Assembly (NCBI GenBank): GCA_030429545.1
Contig: JAUIFF010000018.1
Span: forward strand, 62,001 to 126,000
Source: Polyangia bacterium
GTDB taxonomy: Bacteria > Myxococcota_A > Polyangia > Nannocystales > Nannocystaceae
DNA: 64,000 bases
Direction of reading: 5' to 3'
Shown: in pieces, positions 54,859 to 64,000 of the stretch
Numbering within the stretch: position 1 is the first letter of the stretch
Layout: each line of letters opens with the position of its first letter
Translations under genes and position numbers: made by a program
Notes under the pieces: model-generated
What the model saw: only the letters and a program-made list of their open reading frames with translations
Database searches by the model: none
What the model was told of the DNA's origin: nothing

Positions 54859-56235
54859 TTAGCCGTCGCGCCGGTAGATCCCGAGGCGCTTGAGACGGTC
54901 GCGTAGACCCTGGCGGCTGTAGCCTAAACGCCTGGCCGCTTCGCTCAAGTTGTTGCCCACAGCGTCGAGCAGACGGCTGAGGTAGCGGCGCTCAAACTCC
55001 GTCTTGGCGGCTTTAAACGGCAACTCGAGCATTTCGTCGAGCACGTTCGACGACGCCGGCTCGGCGTCGGTCCCCGCAGTTGTCCCGGGGCGTCCACCGA
55101 CTTCAAGGTCGACCCGATCGATAGCCGACCCCTCAGCCAAAAATGCCGCGCGCCGAATGGTTTTTTGGAGTTCGCGGACATTGCCCGGCCAGCTATGACT
55201 GTTGAGGTAGGCCAGTGCTTCGTTGGTGAGGTGGTGCGAACGCCCGGTTTTTTTATCGAAGTTGGCGAGGAAAGTTTTTGCCAACACACCCGGGTCCTCG
55301 CCGCGCTCACGCAGAGGCGGAAGCTCGACCGTAAAGTCCGACAGGCGAAAGTACAGATCCTCGCGAAACTCCCCGCGCGCAACCATTTGTGGGAGGTCGC
55401 GGTGGGTCGCGGCGACCACTCGAACATCGATAGGTCGACGCTTGGTTTCGCCGATCCGTTGGACTTCGCGGCGCTCTAGCACGCGCAACAGCTTGGGTTG
55501 CAGGTCCAGTGGCAGCTCACCGATTTCGTCGATAAACACGGTGCCGCCGTCGGCCTCTTCAAAACATCCAGGACGGGCCTCAAACGCACCTGTAAAGGCT
55601 CCCTTGCGGTGTCCGAGAATTGCCGCTTCGGCGAGTTCCCGCGGCAAGGCCGAGGCGTCGAGCACCACAAAAGGCCCGGCGCTGCGCTGTGAACGGGCAT
55701 GGATCCCACGGGCGACAAGCTCCTTGCCGGTTCCGGTTTCGCCACCGATCAGCACATCCATTGGTGTATGTGCAACTCGTTCGAGCATGGCAAACAGCTC
55801 GCGCATCACCGGGCTGTGCCCGACCATGGCGTCGAATCGGGTGCCGGCGGAAATCGGAACTTCGATCGACTCGGCGGCCAGCAGCTCAATTCCACAACGC
55901 CCCGCACGAAAAACCGTTCCTGGTTCGATCCAAACCTCGCGGATCCGGACATTGCCAACCCAAGTTCCGTTGGTACTCCCGAGGTCGCGCAGCAACACGC
56001 CCTCGTCGCCTAGGATCAGCTCAAAGTGCACGCCGCTGATCGAGCCGTCGTCGACTGTGAGGTCGTTGAGCCGGCTTCGACCCCCACGGATCTTGCGACT
56101 TTCAACCTTGAGTTCCTTGCCCCGTTGGGGCCCGTCGCAAACCCGCAACACAACCCTCCCGGGCCGGACGATCGATGGCTCTCCGGGCCGGAGCTGACAG
56201 GTCTGTAAGAACGTATCTTCTTCGGTCCGGGTCAT
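54859..56235 (-). CDS. FHA-domain sigma-54-dependent activator (bEBP)
   Basis: This 458-aa regulator has an N-terminal FHA domain (residues about 30-105: RKIRGGRSRLNDLTVDDGSISGVHFEL; LLRDLGSTNGTWVG), which binds phosphothreonine. An AAA+ domain follows with Walker A GETGTGKE, the sigma-54 contact loop GAFTGA, GTVFIDEIGELP and REDLYFRLSDF. The C-terminal Fis-type helix-turn-helix is AAKTEFERRYLSRLLDAVGNNLSEAARRLGYSRQGLRDRLKRL. Myxobacteria use this FHA-bEBP class downstream of Ser/Thr kinases, and a kinase gene begins divergently at 56484. ATG 56235 is the start; the extension to 56691 overlaps the divergent gene and is not family-like. Its target genes probably have -24/-12 promoters. Confidence 0.93.
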   Translation of the reverse strand: MTRTEEDTFLQTCQLRPGEPSIVRPGRVVLRVCDGPQRGKELKVESRKIRGGRSRLNDLTVDDGSISGVHFELILGDEGVLLRDLGSTNGTWVGNVRIREVWIEPGTVFRAGRCGIELLAAESIEVPISAGTRFDAMVGHSPVMRELFAMLERVAHTPMDVLIGGETGTGKELVARGIHARSQRSAGPFVVLDASALPRELAEAAILGHRKGAFTGAFEARPGCFEEADGGTVFIDEIGELPLDLQPKLLRVLERREVQRIGETKRRPIDVRVVAATHRDLPQMVARGEFREDLYFRLSDFTVELPPLRERGEDPGVLAKTFLANFDKKTGRSHHLTNEALAYLNSHSWPGNVRELQKTIRRAAFLAEGSAIDRVDLEVGGRPGTTAGTDAEPASSNVLDEMLELPFKAAKTEFERRYLSRLLDAVGNNLSEAARRLGYSRQGLRDRLKRLGIYRRDG

Positions 56236-56483
56236 GGGGCGCGGCGAGTGTACGCTGAATTTTGGGTAAGCAGTGGCCGGGAGCGGAAGCGACCCGGTTG
56301 CTATCAACCGCAACGCACCGCCGCGGCGTTTGGTTCGTTGACGACCTTTGGAAACGGGCACGTAACCATGAAACGCTCGGGATACGGCAATCCCGGGGTT
56401 TGTGCACTTGCAAGCCGGTGAGCCAAGCTCGAGACAGCGCGACGTAGAGGTTGGTCCGGTAGACGGGATATATTGGTAGGCAC

Positions 56484-58217
56484 GTGGAGCGGACGCAGCG
56501 ACTAAGCCCAGCGCAACTGCGCAAAGGAGCCGGTGGCGAGGAGGCATCGGGGCGTCCACCGACACCACCGGGCACTCCCCATCCGCCGACCGATCCCCAC
56601 GCCACGGAACTAGCCTCACTTGCCCGGCAGACACCCGAACAACTCGCCCACGGGCAAACTCTGGCGGCCGGTCCAACAACCAAGAGCCCATTGCAGCCCG
56701 GCAGTGTCCTCGCCGACCGCTACGAGGTACAAAGTGAACTCGGGCGCGGAGGTATGGGCGTTGTGTACAAGGCCCACGACCGTAAACTCGCCCGCGGAGT
56801 GGCGCTCAAGGTCCTCCACGGCGAGCTGCGAACCTCCAGCTCACGCGCCCGGATCCGCCGCGAAGCTCGAACGGCCGCGGGCATTCGCCACCCCAATGTC
56901 GTCAACATCTTCGACATCGGGCAGGTCGGCGAGCACGACTACATCGCCATGGAGTTGATCGATGGCGTCGATCTGCGCACCTGGCTCGGCGACCCCACGC
57001 TCACCTGGCAACAGATCGTTCGCGTATTTTTGGCCGCTGGGGAGGGGCTGTGTGCCGCCCATGCCCAGGGCCTCGTTCACCGCGACTTCAAACCCGACAA
57101 TGTTTTGATCGAGCGCTCCGGCCGGGTGAGGGTGCTCGACTTCGGCCTGGCCCGGCCCATTGCCGATGACGAAGTTGCTGATGCACATGAAACAATTGCC
57201 CATACAAAAACCATCGATCTAGGGGTTGTCACCCGCACCGGTGCGCTGATCGGAACCCCAGCCTACATGGCTCCTGAGCAGTTTCAGGGGGCATTGATCG
57301 ATGCCCGTACCGATGTTTTTTGTTTTTGTGTCGCCCTCCACGAGGCGCTTTATGGCCATCGGCCGTTTCGCGCAAACTCAGTGACTGAGCTCGCACTCCA
57401 GGTCGAATCTGGCACGATCGTGCCGGCCACGCCAATGCGGGAGAGTCGTCCGCCCAATGGCCTGCGACAGTTGCTGATACAAGGTCTCAATCCACAGCGC
57501 GAGGCCCGACCCGAGCTTCCGCTGCTTCTGCGCGAGCTCGAAGGCTGGATCCGGGAGCGTAAAAACCGTTGGCCGCTGCTCGCACTTGTCAGTTTAGGGG
57601 CGATTGTCGCCGTCGCTCTCACCCAGTTGCCGGGTGGGCCCTCGCCCCTCGCCGGCGCGGCCACATCGAGTGGTACGGCCGAGGCAACGCCGGAGGTAGC
57701 TAGCGAACCGCCAGCTAAACCCGCCGACATAGTAGCGCCGACCGACGGGCAAAAAGCCACCTCTGAACCCCCGGCAATCACCTGGGATGCCACATTCGCG
57801 GATCAGCCGTGCAACCAACCCTGGCACCTCGAGCTTTCTGGCACCTGGCCCGAAGCACTCTCCCCGCGATTGGCCTGGCGCGGCCAAAAACAAGATGTAT
57901 TCACATACATCGTGGCAACATCAGCGTCGCCACGAAGCATTGAGATCTCACCGGCTCAGCACAAAAATCGCGCGATCGAGTACTATGTTGAACTGATCGA
58001 TGACGGGCGTAATTCGGCCGCTTCGCTGGCGACACAGGCCGCCCCCCGCGAGCTTGCGGCCCCCGCTTGCCCGGCCAAATCACCGATTCGCCGATGGTGC
58101 TATACCAACCCCAATATGGCGGGTGAGCGCAAGTGCTGGCAAAGCCGCAGCAAATGCGAGAAAGATGCCCGCGAGTGGCTGGGGCCCGGGCGTCGGCGTT
58201 GCCGGGGCGAGCGATAG
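56484..58217 (+). CDS. Membrane Ser/Thr protein kinase
   Basis: This 577-aa PknB-type kinase has a Pro-rich N-terminal tail (1-70) and a kinase domain with GRGGMGVVYKA, Lys in VALKVL, catalytic loop HRDFKPDN, DFGLA and GTPAYMAPEQF. One membrane helix (WPLLALVSLGAIVAVALTQL) follows near residue 360. The extracytoplasmic part of about 190 residues has a Pro/Ala/Thr spacer, a beta-like segment and a Cys-containing C-terminus (IRRWCYTNPNMAGERKCWQSRSKC). All catalytic residues are present. The GTG start at 56484 lies 248 nt from the divergent FHA-bEBP gene, a likely phospho-target by context. Confidence 0.92.
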   Translation: MERTQRLSPAQLRKGAGGEEASGRPPTPPGTPHPPTDPHATELASLARQTPEQLAHGQTLAAGPTTKSPLQPGSVLADRYEVQSELGRGGMGVVYKAHDRKLARGVALKVLHGELRTSSSRARIRREARTAAGIRHPNVVNIFDIGQVGEHDYIAMELIDGVDLRTWLGDPTLTWQQIVRVFLAAGEGLCAAHAQGLVHRDFKPDNVLIERSGRVRVLDFGLARPIADDEVADAHETIAHTKTIDLGVVTRTGALIGTPAYMAPEQFQGALIDARTDVFCFCVALHEALYGHRPFRANSVTELALQVESGTIVPATPMRESRPPNGLRQLLIQGLNPQREARPELPLLLRELEGWIRERKNRWPLLALVSLGAIVAVALTQLPGGPSPLAGAATSSGTAEATPEVASEPPAKPADIVAPTDGQKATSEPPAITWDATFADQPCNQPWHLELSGTWPEALSPRLAWRGQKQDVFTYIVATSASPRSIEISPAQHKNRAIEYYVELIDDGRNSAASLATQAAPRELAAPACPAKSPIRRWCYTNPNMAGERKCWQSRSKCEKDAREWLGPGRRRCRGER

Positions 58218-58271
58218 ACCGCGCGTAAAAACCTGTGAAAGGCCTACCGCGAATGTTGGCGATACGCGAAA

Positions 58272-60707
58272 ATGTCAGAACTTTCGCCCGTGTCCGCGGT
58301 CAACGTTGTGGTGTCTCCCCGGCGACATACTCTTGCGTGGGGCCTGCTGGCCGTGCTCGCCGCGTGTCGGCCCACACCCCAAAATCCGCAGACGCATAAG
58401 CCTGTCGCCCCCCCGCTGCCAGACTCGGAGTGCGCGCGCCATCTCGAGCGGGTTGAGCTGATGGCGGAGCGGGCCATGCCCCGCGCCGTTGGCCCTGAGG
58501 TGCAAAAGCTCGCACAGGTGGCCGCACGCGACCGCGAGGGGTCGCCCGATTGCCATCGTCGGGTTCGCAGTTTTCTAGCCGAGCTAACGACATCTTTTGT
58601 AGATGCATATGCCTCGGGGAACAGGGAGTACTACGAGCCCTCGCTCGAGCTGCTCAATGCCCGCTCGCTGTTGGAGTCGGGGGCCGAGGTCCGGGCCCAG
58701 GTTGAGTTGTCGCTCGGGCAGCTGGAGTATGCGCGGGCCACCGATAGGTTCCAAGCCGCGGCTGCCTACGACCCAGGTGACCGCTTGACCGAGGCCCGCG
58801 AGCGTGACCGGCAGGCCCTCACCCACTTTCGCAACGCCCTCTCAGGCCCGCTTCCCCCCGACGGCCGCTACCGGGCAAGCCTGGGTCAGCTCGCCGTCCT
58901 CGACCGCACATTCGAGCTCGAAACAGATATCTTTGCCATCGGCTTTGACGAGCTCGCATGTGTCTACGACCAGCTCGGCGACTGCACGGGGCCGAGCCGC
59001 TACACTCCCCAATACCAAACCTCTGACCCCGCGGTTCGCCCACTGCTCGCGGCCCATCAAACTTTCGGCTCCTTTGCCTATACAAAAAAAACGGCGGCCG
59101 AGCAGGTCCACTGGCGACTACGAAAAATTCAACTACTTACGCGACTCGGCCAGCGGGACGCGGTCGGCCAGGAGTTTTCTGAACTGCGTAAGCTCGACCT
59201 CCCGCCACCTCAGCGGGCTGCGGTGGCCGCGGCCTACCTCGACTATGTGCTGTTACAATGGCTTCGGCCGCGGGCCCAACACAACTTTAAAACACTCGAG
59301 CAGGCCACCGTGGAGGCGCGCAGGGCCAAGGTCGATTCCCACCCGCGGATTCAGTGGGCCGAGTTGCTCGTGCGGGTCGAGCAGGCCCACTCGCAAAAAC
59401 AGGCGGCCGAGGCCAGCCGGTCGTTTGTTGACTTTCGCGCGTGTGCGGAGCGCTACTCACAACTCTACAACGGACAACAGGCCGTAAACCCTACGGTTGC
59501 GCTCAAGCCCGTGCATCAACTCGAGTTCCTGAGCGAGGCGATCAGCTGCTACCGCGATGCCGGCCTCGCCGGGCAAATGGCACGCCTTGCCGAACACATG
59601 CGCATACAACATCCTTCGGCCGCAAACCTACCCCAGACGATGGTGGATGTCGGCCAGACTCTCGAGCAAATGTTGCTGTTTGAACAGGCGCGGTCGTGGT
59701 ACGAGAAGTTCCTCTCCCAATTTTCGCGCCACCCCAAGGCCCCGCTCGTACGGCGTCACCTCGTTTGGACCTCTGTATTGCTGGGTGCTTCGGTCGAGCA
59801 AGAACTCGCTCAGCTGCGCCGGGGAGACCGCAACGCCCGACGGTTTGCCTCGGCGATTGCCTTTCGCACCCTGCGAACCGGGCGCGACAGCTCTCCCGAG
59901 GCGCTCGAGCGATACCTGCAGGCCGTCGACCCGCGCGACGATCGACTGCGCACGGCACTTGCCCACACCTACCTCGCCCGCGTCTATTTTGAGTCGTCGT
60001 GTCCGGTTGCCAGCCAGGCGGGGCCGTGTGTCGAGCTCACCCGCGAAAAGTCGCTCGGCCAAGCGGTCGCCCGCGATCCGGCGACCCTCGCACTCGCACT
60101 CAAGCACCTCGAGTCCGCCCGGGCTGCCATGGACCAGCGGGGGTGGAGTGACGACCCATTCGGTGCGAGCTTTGGGGCTCCCTTGCAAGTACAACTTCAT
60201 GAGGTCTCCGAGGCCCGGGCAATTGTCGAGCTGATCTCCGGGGACTCGCTGGCCGAGAAGGCCCTGTTTACCCGCCCACCCTACAGCCGCGAACCGGCCC
60301 GTACCCGTCGTTGGCTGGAGTTGCGCAAACGTCAACTCGAACAGATGGTCGCCACCTATCGCCGGATTCAAACGCCGCGCTACGCTGCGACCGTGGCCGC
60401 CCGCCAGGGGCTTATCTACGAGGCCGATGGCGGGTTGCTTTCAGACGTTGCCTTGGACCTCCGTCGCGCCAACCAAACCGCGGCTTCCGAACTCGCGAAT
60501 CAACTCGAAGAGCTCGCCAACCGCCGTTATGAGCAGGCGCGCGAGGCCTACAACCGGTGCCTCGACCAGGTCCAAACCTGGGGCCAGGACCGGGAAAATC
60601 GCGCGGGCGTTTGCCGGGCCCGACTCGGTCAACTCCTCGGCCAGTTCGACGAACCACGTGTATACGCACCAAATCCGATGGACCCGTTGTTACTCGGCCC
60701 CAACTAG
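58272..60707 (+). CDS. TPR-rich lipoprotein of unknown role
   Basis: This 811-aa protein has a lipobox (LAWGLLAVLAAC) near residue 32, then an almost fully helical body with TPR-like degenerate repeats (YYEPSLELLNARSLLESGAEVRAQVELSLGQLEYARATDRFQAAAAY; ALAHTYLARVYFESSCP; ALALKHLESARAAM). Cys residues are scattered. I recognise no defined family. It follows the kinase gene by 54 nt and is likely co-transcribed. The location and TPR-like fold suggest an envelope scaffold. Confidence 0.75.
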   Translation: MSELSPVSAVNVVVSPRRHTLAWGLLAVLAACRPTPQNPQTHKPVAPPLPDSECARHLERVELMAERAMPRAVGPEVQKLAQVAARDREGSPDCHRRVRSFLAELTTSFVDAYASGNREYYEPSLELLNARSLLESGAEVRAQVELSLGQLEYARATDRFQAAAAYDPGDRLTEARERDRQALTHFRNALSGPLPPDGRYRASLGQLAVLDRTFELETDIFAIGFDELACVYDQLGDCTGPSRYTPQYQTSDPAVRPLLAAHQTFGSFAYTKKTAAEQVHWRLRKIQLLTRLGQRDAVGQEFSELRKLDLPPPQRAAVAAAYLDYVLLQWLRPRAQHNFKTLEQATVEARRAKVDSHPRIQWAELLVRVEQAHSQKQAAEASRSFVDFRACAERYSQLYNGQQAVNPTVALKPVHQLEFLSEAISCYRDAGLAGQMARLAEHMRIQHPSAANLPQTMVDVGQTLEQMLLFEQARSWYEKFLSQFSRHPKAPLVRRHLVWTSVLLGASVEQELAQLRRGDRNARRFASAIAFRTLRTGRDSSPEALERYLQAVDPRDDRLRTALAHTYLARVYFESSCPVASQAGPCVELTREKSLGQAVARDPATLALALKHLESARAAMDQRGWSDDPFGASFGAPLQVQLHEVSEARAIVELISGDSLAEKALFTRPPYSREPARTRRWLELRKRQLEQMVATYRRIQTPRYAATVAARQGLIYEADGGLLSDVALDLRRANQTAASELANQLEELANRRYEQAREAYNRCLDQVQTWGQDRENRAGVCRARLGQLLGQFDEPRVYAPNPMDPLLLGPN

Positions 60708-60737
60708 CCAGCGCGCCTATTTTAAGTGTACAGGCAC

Positions 60738-61865
60738 CTATTTCTCAAGCTGCCAGCGGCGCCGTACCAGCTCGACGGTTTGGCGAGCTCGTAGAAGTCG
60801 CTGAGGCTGTGCCTGGCGATTGCTGACAAATGCTTCTAGCCACGTCAAGGCCTCGATCTGCGAGGTTTTTTCGGGGCGCTTGGCGAGGGTCAGGCCGAGG
60901 TTGTATTGCAATGCTGCGGGCACTTTTTCGGGCGAAACTGGCTTTGCCCGCATGTACGCATGTGCAGCCGTGCGGTAGGCCGCCTCCGCGGCCACAAGAT
61001 CACCCTGCAAAAATAGCGAGGCCCCGAGCCCGAGGTAGGCATCGTACTTGAGCCCGGGCAAGGCCGCGGCCGTGGCCCGCGAAAAATTTCGTACGGCATC
61101 TTCGAGGCGCCCGGCTGCCAGCGCATGCTCTCCCCACAACAGCCAGGCCCCGTGCAGCTGAGGTTCAAGTTCGGTCGCCCGCGCAAATCGGCGGTGTCCA
61201 TTGGTGGGGTCACCCACTGCAAAGGCAACCTGTGCACAGGCAGCGAGCACGACCGCAGCATCTCCGGCATCCTGCTCACAAAGTTTGCGAACGAGCTCGA
61301 GGTACGACGGCACCTGCTGCCCACGTGCGAGATAAAGTGCGACGGCGCTTGCCCGCGCGAAGGGGTCATCTGACCTCACTGCCAGGGCTGCGCGTATCTC
61401 CGCCTGTGCCTGGACAAAATCTGATTGTGCACCGGTCGCTAGATACTGCTCGTAGGCCATCAGGCCCTGGCCCAACGAGCGCGCTGGAGTCAAATGCTCC
61501 AACCCGGCAAAAAACTGCATCAACTCTTCGCTGGGAATCAACCCCTGGGCTAGCTGAACGAGGTACACGACCTCGTCTGTCGCCTGCGGATCGGCCATCA
61601 CCCGGCGTTTTTGTTGCTCGAGCGCACGTTGTTCATCCCAACATGCCAGACATGCGTTTACTTGTGTGCGAGTCGGCACCTGCCCGTCCAAGTCGCTACA
61701 TAGACAACCACGTTCTTGCATGGTTGCAGCCTGCAGCTTGTTGGCAGTAGCGGAGGGTTGTGGCGCATCAACCCGCTGTGTTTGGGGGTGGCACCCGGCC
61801 CCCAGCACGAGGCCGAGCGAGCAACTGCCGAGCCACTTTCCCACTGCAAGCACAAGCGACACCAT
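60738..61865 (-). CDS. TPR-containing lipoprotein
   Basis: This 375-aa protein has a lipobox (LGLVLGAGC), a Cys pair region (RGCLCSDLDG; NACLACWDEQ) and TPR repeats (VFAVGDPTNGHRRFARATELEP-like; AWLLWGEHALAAGRLEDAVRNFSRATAA; YDAYLGLGASLFLQGDLVAAEAAYRTAAHAY). The Cys-rich segment near residues 50-75 resembles other myxobacterial zinc-binding or disulfide spacers. It is convergent with the large TPR lipoprotein gene and divergent from the receiver-kinase gene over a 101-bp spacer containing TGTAGCTACA at 61881. Confidence 0.75.
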   Translation of the reverse strand: MVSLVLAVGKWLGSCSLGLVLGAGCHPQTQRVDAPQPSATANKLQAATMQERGCLCSDLDGQVPTRTQVNACLACWDEQRALEQQKRRVMADPQATDEVVYLVQLAQGLIPSEELMQFFAGLEHLTPARSLGQGLMAYEQYLATGAQSDFVQAQAEIRAALAVRSDDPFARASAVALYLARGQQVPSYLELVRKLCEQDAGDAAVVLAACAQVAFAVGDPTNGHRRFARATELEPQLHGAWLLWGEHALAAGRLEDAVRNFSRATAAALPGLKYDAYLGLGASLFLQGDLVAAEAAYRTAAHAYMRAKPVSPEKVPAALQYNLGLTLAKRPEKTSQIEALTWLEAFVSNRQAQPQRLLRARQTVELVRRRWQLEK

Positions 61866-61966
61866 ACCCCCGATCTTTGCTGTAGCTACAGGGGCGAAAC
61901 CGCCGTTGACTGAGGTTGTCGGCCGCTAGGATTGCTCCGTACACTAACGGTGCTGTACCGCCGCGT

Positions 61967-63748
61967 ATGAACGGGCACTATCAAATCCTGATCGTCGAAG
62001 ATTCACCTGAAGATCGTGAATTCTATCGTCGCGCCCTCGCGTCGGATCCCAACAACAACTATCAGATTCACGAGGTCGACAGCGGCGACGAGGCCCTGGC
62101 CCTGATCCATGAACTTGCGATCGACCTCATGCTTTTAGACTTTCAACTTCCGGACATGACCGGGCTCGAGTTGTTTCGCGAGATCAGTGACAACATCGCC
62201 TGTGTCGTGCCAACGATTATGTTGACCGGCCAGGGCGACGAGTCCTTGGCTGTGCGGGCGATGAAACTCGGGGTTGAGGACTACCTGGTCAAGGGCAAGT
62301 ACTCGCCGGCTGAGTTGCGCCACGCGGTCGAGTCGATTGTCCGCAAGCCGGCGCCTGAGGGTGGGCTCAACCGCGGCTCGTTGTTTGCCGGGCGCTACGA
62401 AATCGCCGAGCTTGCCGGCAGCGGGGGCATGAGTTCGGTCTACCGCGCAATCGATCGCCAGACCGGGCGCCAGGTTGCCCTCAAAGTTATCCGCAATCCC
62501 GACCGGCGCACGGCCACCAGGTTTCGCCGCGAGGCCTCCGTACTCGCGTCGCTCAGCCGCCCTTCGATCGTCCAGTACCTCGCCCATGGCATGACGCCCT
62601 CTGGCGATCGGTTTTTGGCGATGGAGTGGCTCGAAGGCGAGGACCTTGCCACCCGACTGACCCATGGCCCGCTAACGATTGCAGATACACTTATTGTCGC
62701 AACACGCATCGCCGACGCACTCGTCACGGCCCATGCCCTCGGCCTTATCCACCGCGATATCAAACCGAGTAACCTGTTTTTGCCGGATGCCCAAATCTCC
62801 CAGGCCAAGCTCCTCGACTTCGGCATTGTCCTCACGCCACAACACGGGCCAGGCTATGTCACACGCACTGGTACCGCCATGGGGACGCCGGGCTACATGG
62901 CACCTGAGCAAGCCCTGGGCCTCCAAGATATCGACATCCGGGCCGATATCTACGCGTTCGGGTGCGTGCTCTACCACTGCCTTGCCGGGTTTCCGCCGTT
63001 TAGCGATGCCGGCAGTGGCAGCTTGACCCGGTCGCTGCTCGACCCGGCCCCGCCGGTCCAAAAATTTCGACCCGACACGCCGCAATACCTCGCAGACCTG
63101 GTCATGCGAATGCTCGAACAGGAAGTTGAGTGCCGTCCCCAGTCGGTCAAAACGGTCCTTGAAACCCTGACATTGAGACAGGCGGTCGCGCCTTCGCAGG
63201 TGCCTTTTTCCCCACCAATCCGCAGCAAGCGGGTCGAGTCGTCGACACGCTGTGCCCTGTTGCTGGCTGCACGTACCCACTCGGGTAAACGAACCGGTGG
63301 ATATACAACAGAATTGTCGACCCAGCGAGTCCACCTGATTGCGCGCCAGCGCCAAATCGTCGAGGCCTGTGGGTGTGTACTCACGGCATTTGCCACCGGC
63401 GCCCTACAGGTCGTGATCCCGGCCAAGTCATCCCTGACAACCGAACTCGAAATCGCGGTCCGGTGTGCCACCAAGCTGCGCCATAGTTTTCCCAACCAGG
63501 TCATCGCCATCGCCTCGAACTACGACCGCGACTTCGGGCTGTCAGACCCAACAGGCACCCTCTCGCGCACCCGACATATCCTGATCTTCGGGCAGACGGG
63601 GCGCATGGATATCGAAAGCGAGGATCGTGGGCTGATCGTTGTCGATGAAACCTCGGCCACCCTGCTCGCCGGTCGCTATCAACTTGCGCCACACGGCCCC
63701 TACTACATCGTCAAGGGTGCTCTGCCGGTGTCATCGAGCGGCATCTAG
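61967..63748 (+). CDS. Receiver-Ser/Thr kinase fusion with C-terminal cyclase-like domain
   Basis: This 593-aa protein starts with a response-regulator receiver domain (ILIVEDSPEDREFYRRAL; phospho-acceptor Asp in MLLDFQLPDMTGLELF; IMLTGQGDE; DYLVKGKYSPAELRHAV). A kinase domain follows (GSGGMSSVYRA, VALKVI, HRDIKPSN, DFGIV, GTPGYMAPEQ). A C-terminal region of about 160 residues (ALLLAARTHSG; FATGALQVVIPAKSSLTTELEIAVRCATKLR; GLIVVDETSATLLAGRYQL) has the order of a class III nucleotide-cyclase domain. It lacks the metal Asp residues, so it is probably a non-catalytic relic. No membrane helix is visible. It links two-component input to Ser/Thr phosphorylation. ATG 61967 (MNGHYQIL) is chosen over GTG 61916. 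Confidence 0.85.
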   Translation: MNGHYQILIVEDSPEDREFYRRALASDPNNNYQIHEVDSGDEALALIHELAIDLMLLDFQLPDMTGLELFREISDNIACVVPTIMLTGQGDESLAVRAMKLGVEDYLVKGKYSPAELRHAVESIVRKPAPEGGLNRGSLFAGRYEIAELAGSGGMSSVYRAIDRQTGRQVALKVIRNPDRRTATRFRREASVLASLSRPSIVQYLAHGMTPSGDRFLAMEWLEGEDLATRLTHGPLTIADTLIVATRIADALVTAHALGLIHRDIKPSNLFLPDAQISQAKLLDFGIVLTPQHGPGYVTRTGTAMGTPGYMAPEQALGLQDIDIRADIYAFGCVLYHCLAGFPPFSDAGSGSLTRSLLDPAPPVQKFRPDTPQYLADLVMRMLEQEVECRPQSVKTVLETLTLRQAVAPSQVPFSPPIRSKRVESSTRCALLLAARTHSGKRTGGYTTELSTQRVHLIARQRQIVEACGCVLTAFATGALQVVIPAKSSLTTELEIAVRCATKLRHSFPNQVIAIASNYDRDFGLSDPTGTLSRTRHILIFGQTGRMDIESEDRGLIVVDETSATLLAGRYQLAPHGPYYIVKGALPVSSSGI

Positions 63749-63799
63749 GCCGGGCTGCTGCGGTCGCATCACGGCCCTTCGTTGTGGTACTCACGGGGC

Positions 63800-64000
63800 A
63801 TGATGCGTCCGCCAGCGATGTATGCACATGTTCTAACCGCCACCATCCTCGGCGGCTGTGCCAGCCAAACATCGACGGCCTCTCCGCCCACTGTAGATGC
63901 ATCACCAACAAAGCCGACCATCATCGATCCCGCGGCCGCGGCCCAGGCCAAACTGCAGGCCACCTACGAAAAGCGCGAAGCGATGGTACCGATGCGCGAC
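63800..64000 (+). CDS. Small lipoprotein, N-terminal part, runs off right edge
   Basis: An ATG pair (63800, 63803) opens a frame with a lipobox (VLTATILGGC), a Ser/Thr/Pro spacer (ASQTSTASPPTVDASPTKP) and a helical start (AAAAQAKLQATYEKREAMV). The frame is open to the window end. It contains TGTAGATGCA at 63892. No family assignment is possible. Confidence 0.6.
   Translation, partial: MMRPPAMYAHVLTATILGGCASQTSTASPPTVDASPTKPTIIDPAAAAQAKLQATYEKREAMVPMRD

Noticed and set aside
54840-54859. AAACATG/CGTGTTT hairpin between GH13 and the bEBP gene
   Set aside because: Only 7 weak AT-rich pairs including a wobble and overlapping the bEBP stop codon; too weak to call a terminator.

Overview
The window is a GC-rich (mid-60s % by eye) chromosomal segment of a myxobacterium, most likely Nannocystales-like (inference). 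The clues are a MYXO-CTERM sorting tail, an AgmX/PglI C-terminal domain, several Ser/Thr kinases including a receiver-kinase fusion, a bEBP with an FHA domain, many lipoproteins, and long Ser/Thr/Asp/Gly linkers behind lipoboxes and signal peptides. No tRNA, rRNA, insertion sequence, prophage or CRISPR array was found.

Bases 1-8.4 kb (minus strand) read purF, prfB, two LolC/LolE-type permeases, lolD and the 5' end of bamA. prfB carries the classical +1 programmed frameshift. The stops and starts of prfB and the first permease overlap, so release factor 2, lipoprotein release and outer-membrane assembly look co-transcribed. Both permeases carry a large acidic insert built of a shared WEDP...LP repeat. 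At 9.1-9.4 kb a 144-bp tandem duplication copies the end of a small membrane-protein gene plus a hairpin. purC follows, then a tail-anchored pseudokinase with dut.

Bases 12.9-22.7 kb (minus) hold the classical rimP-nusA-ylxR-infB-rbfA-truB-rpsO-pnp cluster. Intrinsic terminators follow rpsO and pnp. A strong terminator hairpin sits 3 nt before the assigned rimP start and looks like an attenuator of the nusA operon.

Bases 23-38 kb are mixed: an ECF sigma factor with an NrsF-like membrane anti-sigma, unknown membrane and outer-membrane proteins, two overlapping acyl-CoA dehydrogenases, an exported M14 carboxypeptidase next to a POT peptide transporter (protein scavenging), and a VIT/vWA/AgmX lipoprotein.

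Bases 38-45 kb encode a single-chain topoisomerase III-RecQ helicase fusion (about 1600 aa), followed by a metallopeptidase/VWA protein that contains an L7/L12-like segment. From 45 to 55 kb come a vWA lipoprotein, a CPXCG protein, a thioredoxin and an alpha-glucan module: a short GlgP phosphorylase, an exported GH15 glucoamylase with MYXO-CTERM tail and a GH13 lipoprotein. From 55 to 64 kb lie signalling genes (FHA-sigma54 activator, Ser/Thr kinase, receiver-kinase fusion) among TPR lipoproteins.

Across the whole window the degenerate palindrome TGYANNTRCA occurs about 43 times by hand count, against roughly two expected from base composition. It is often embedded in genes with A/T-ending codons that oppose the local codon bias.
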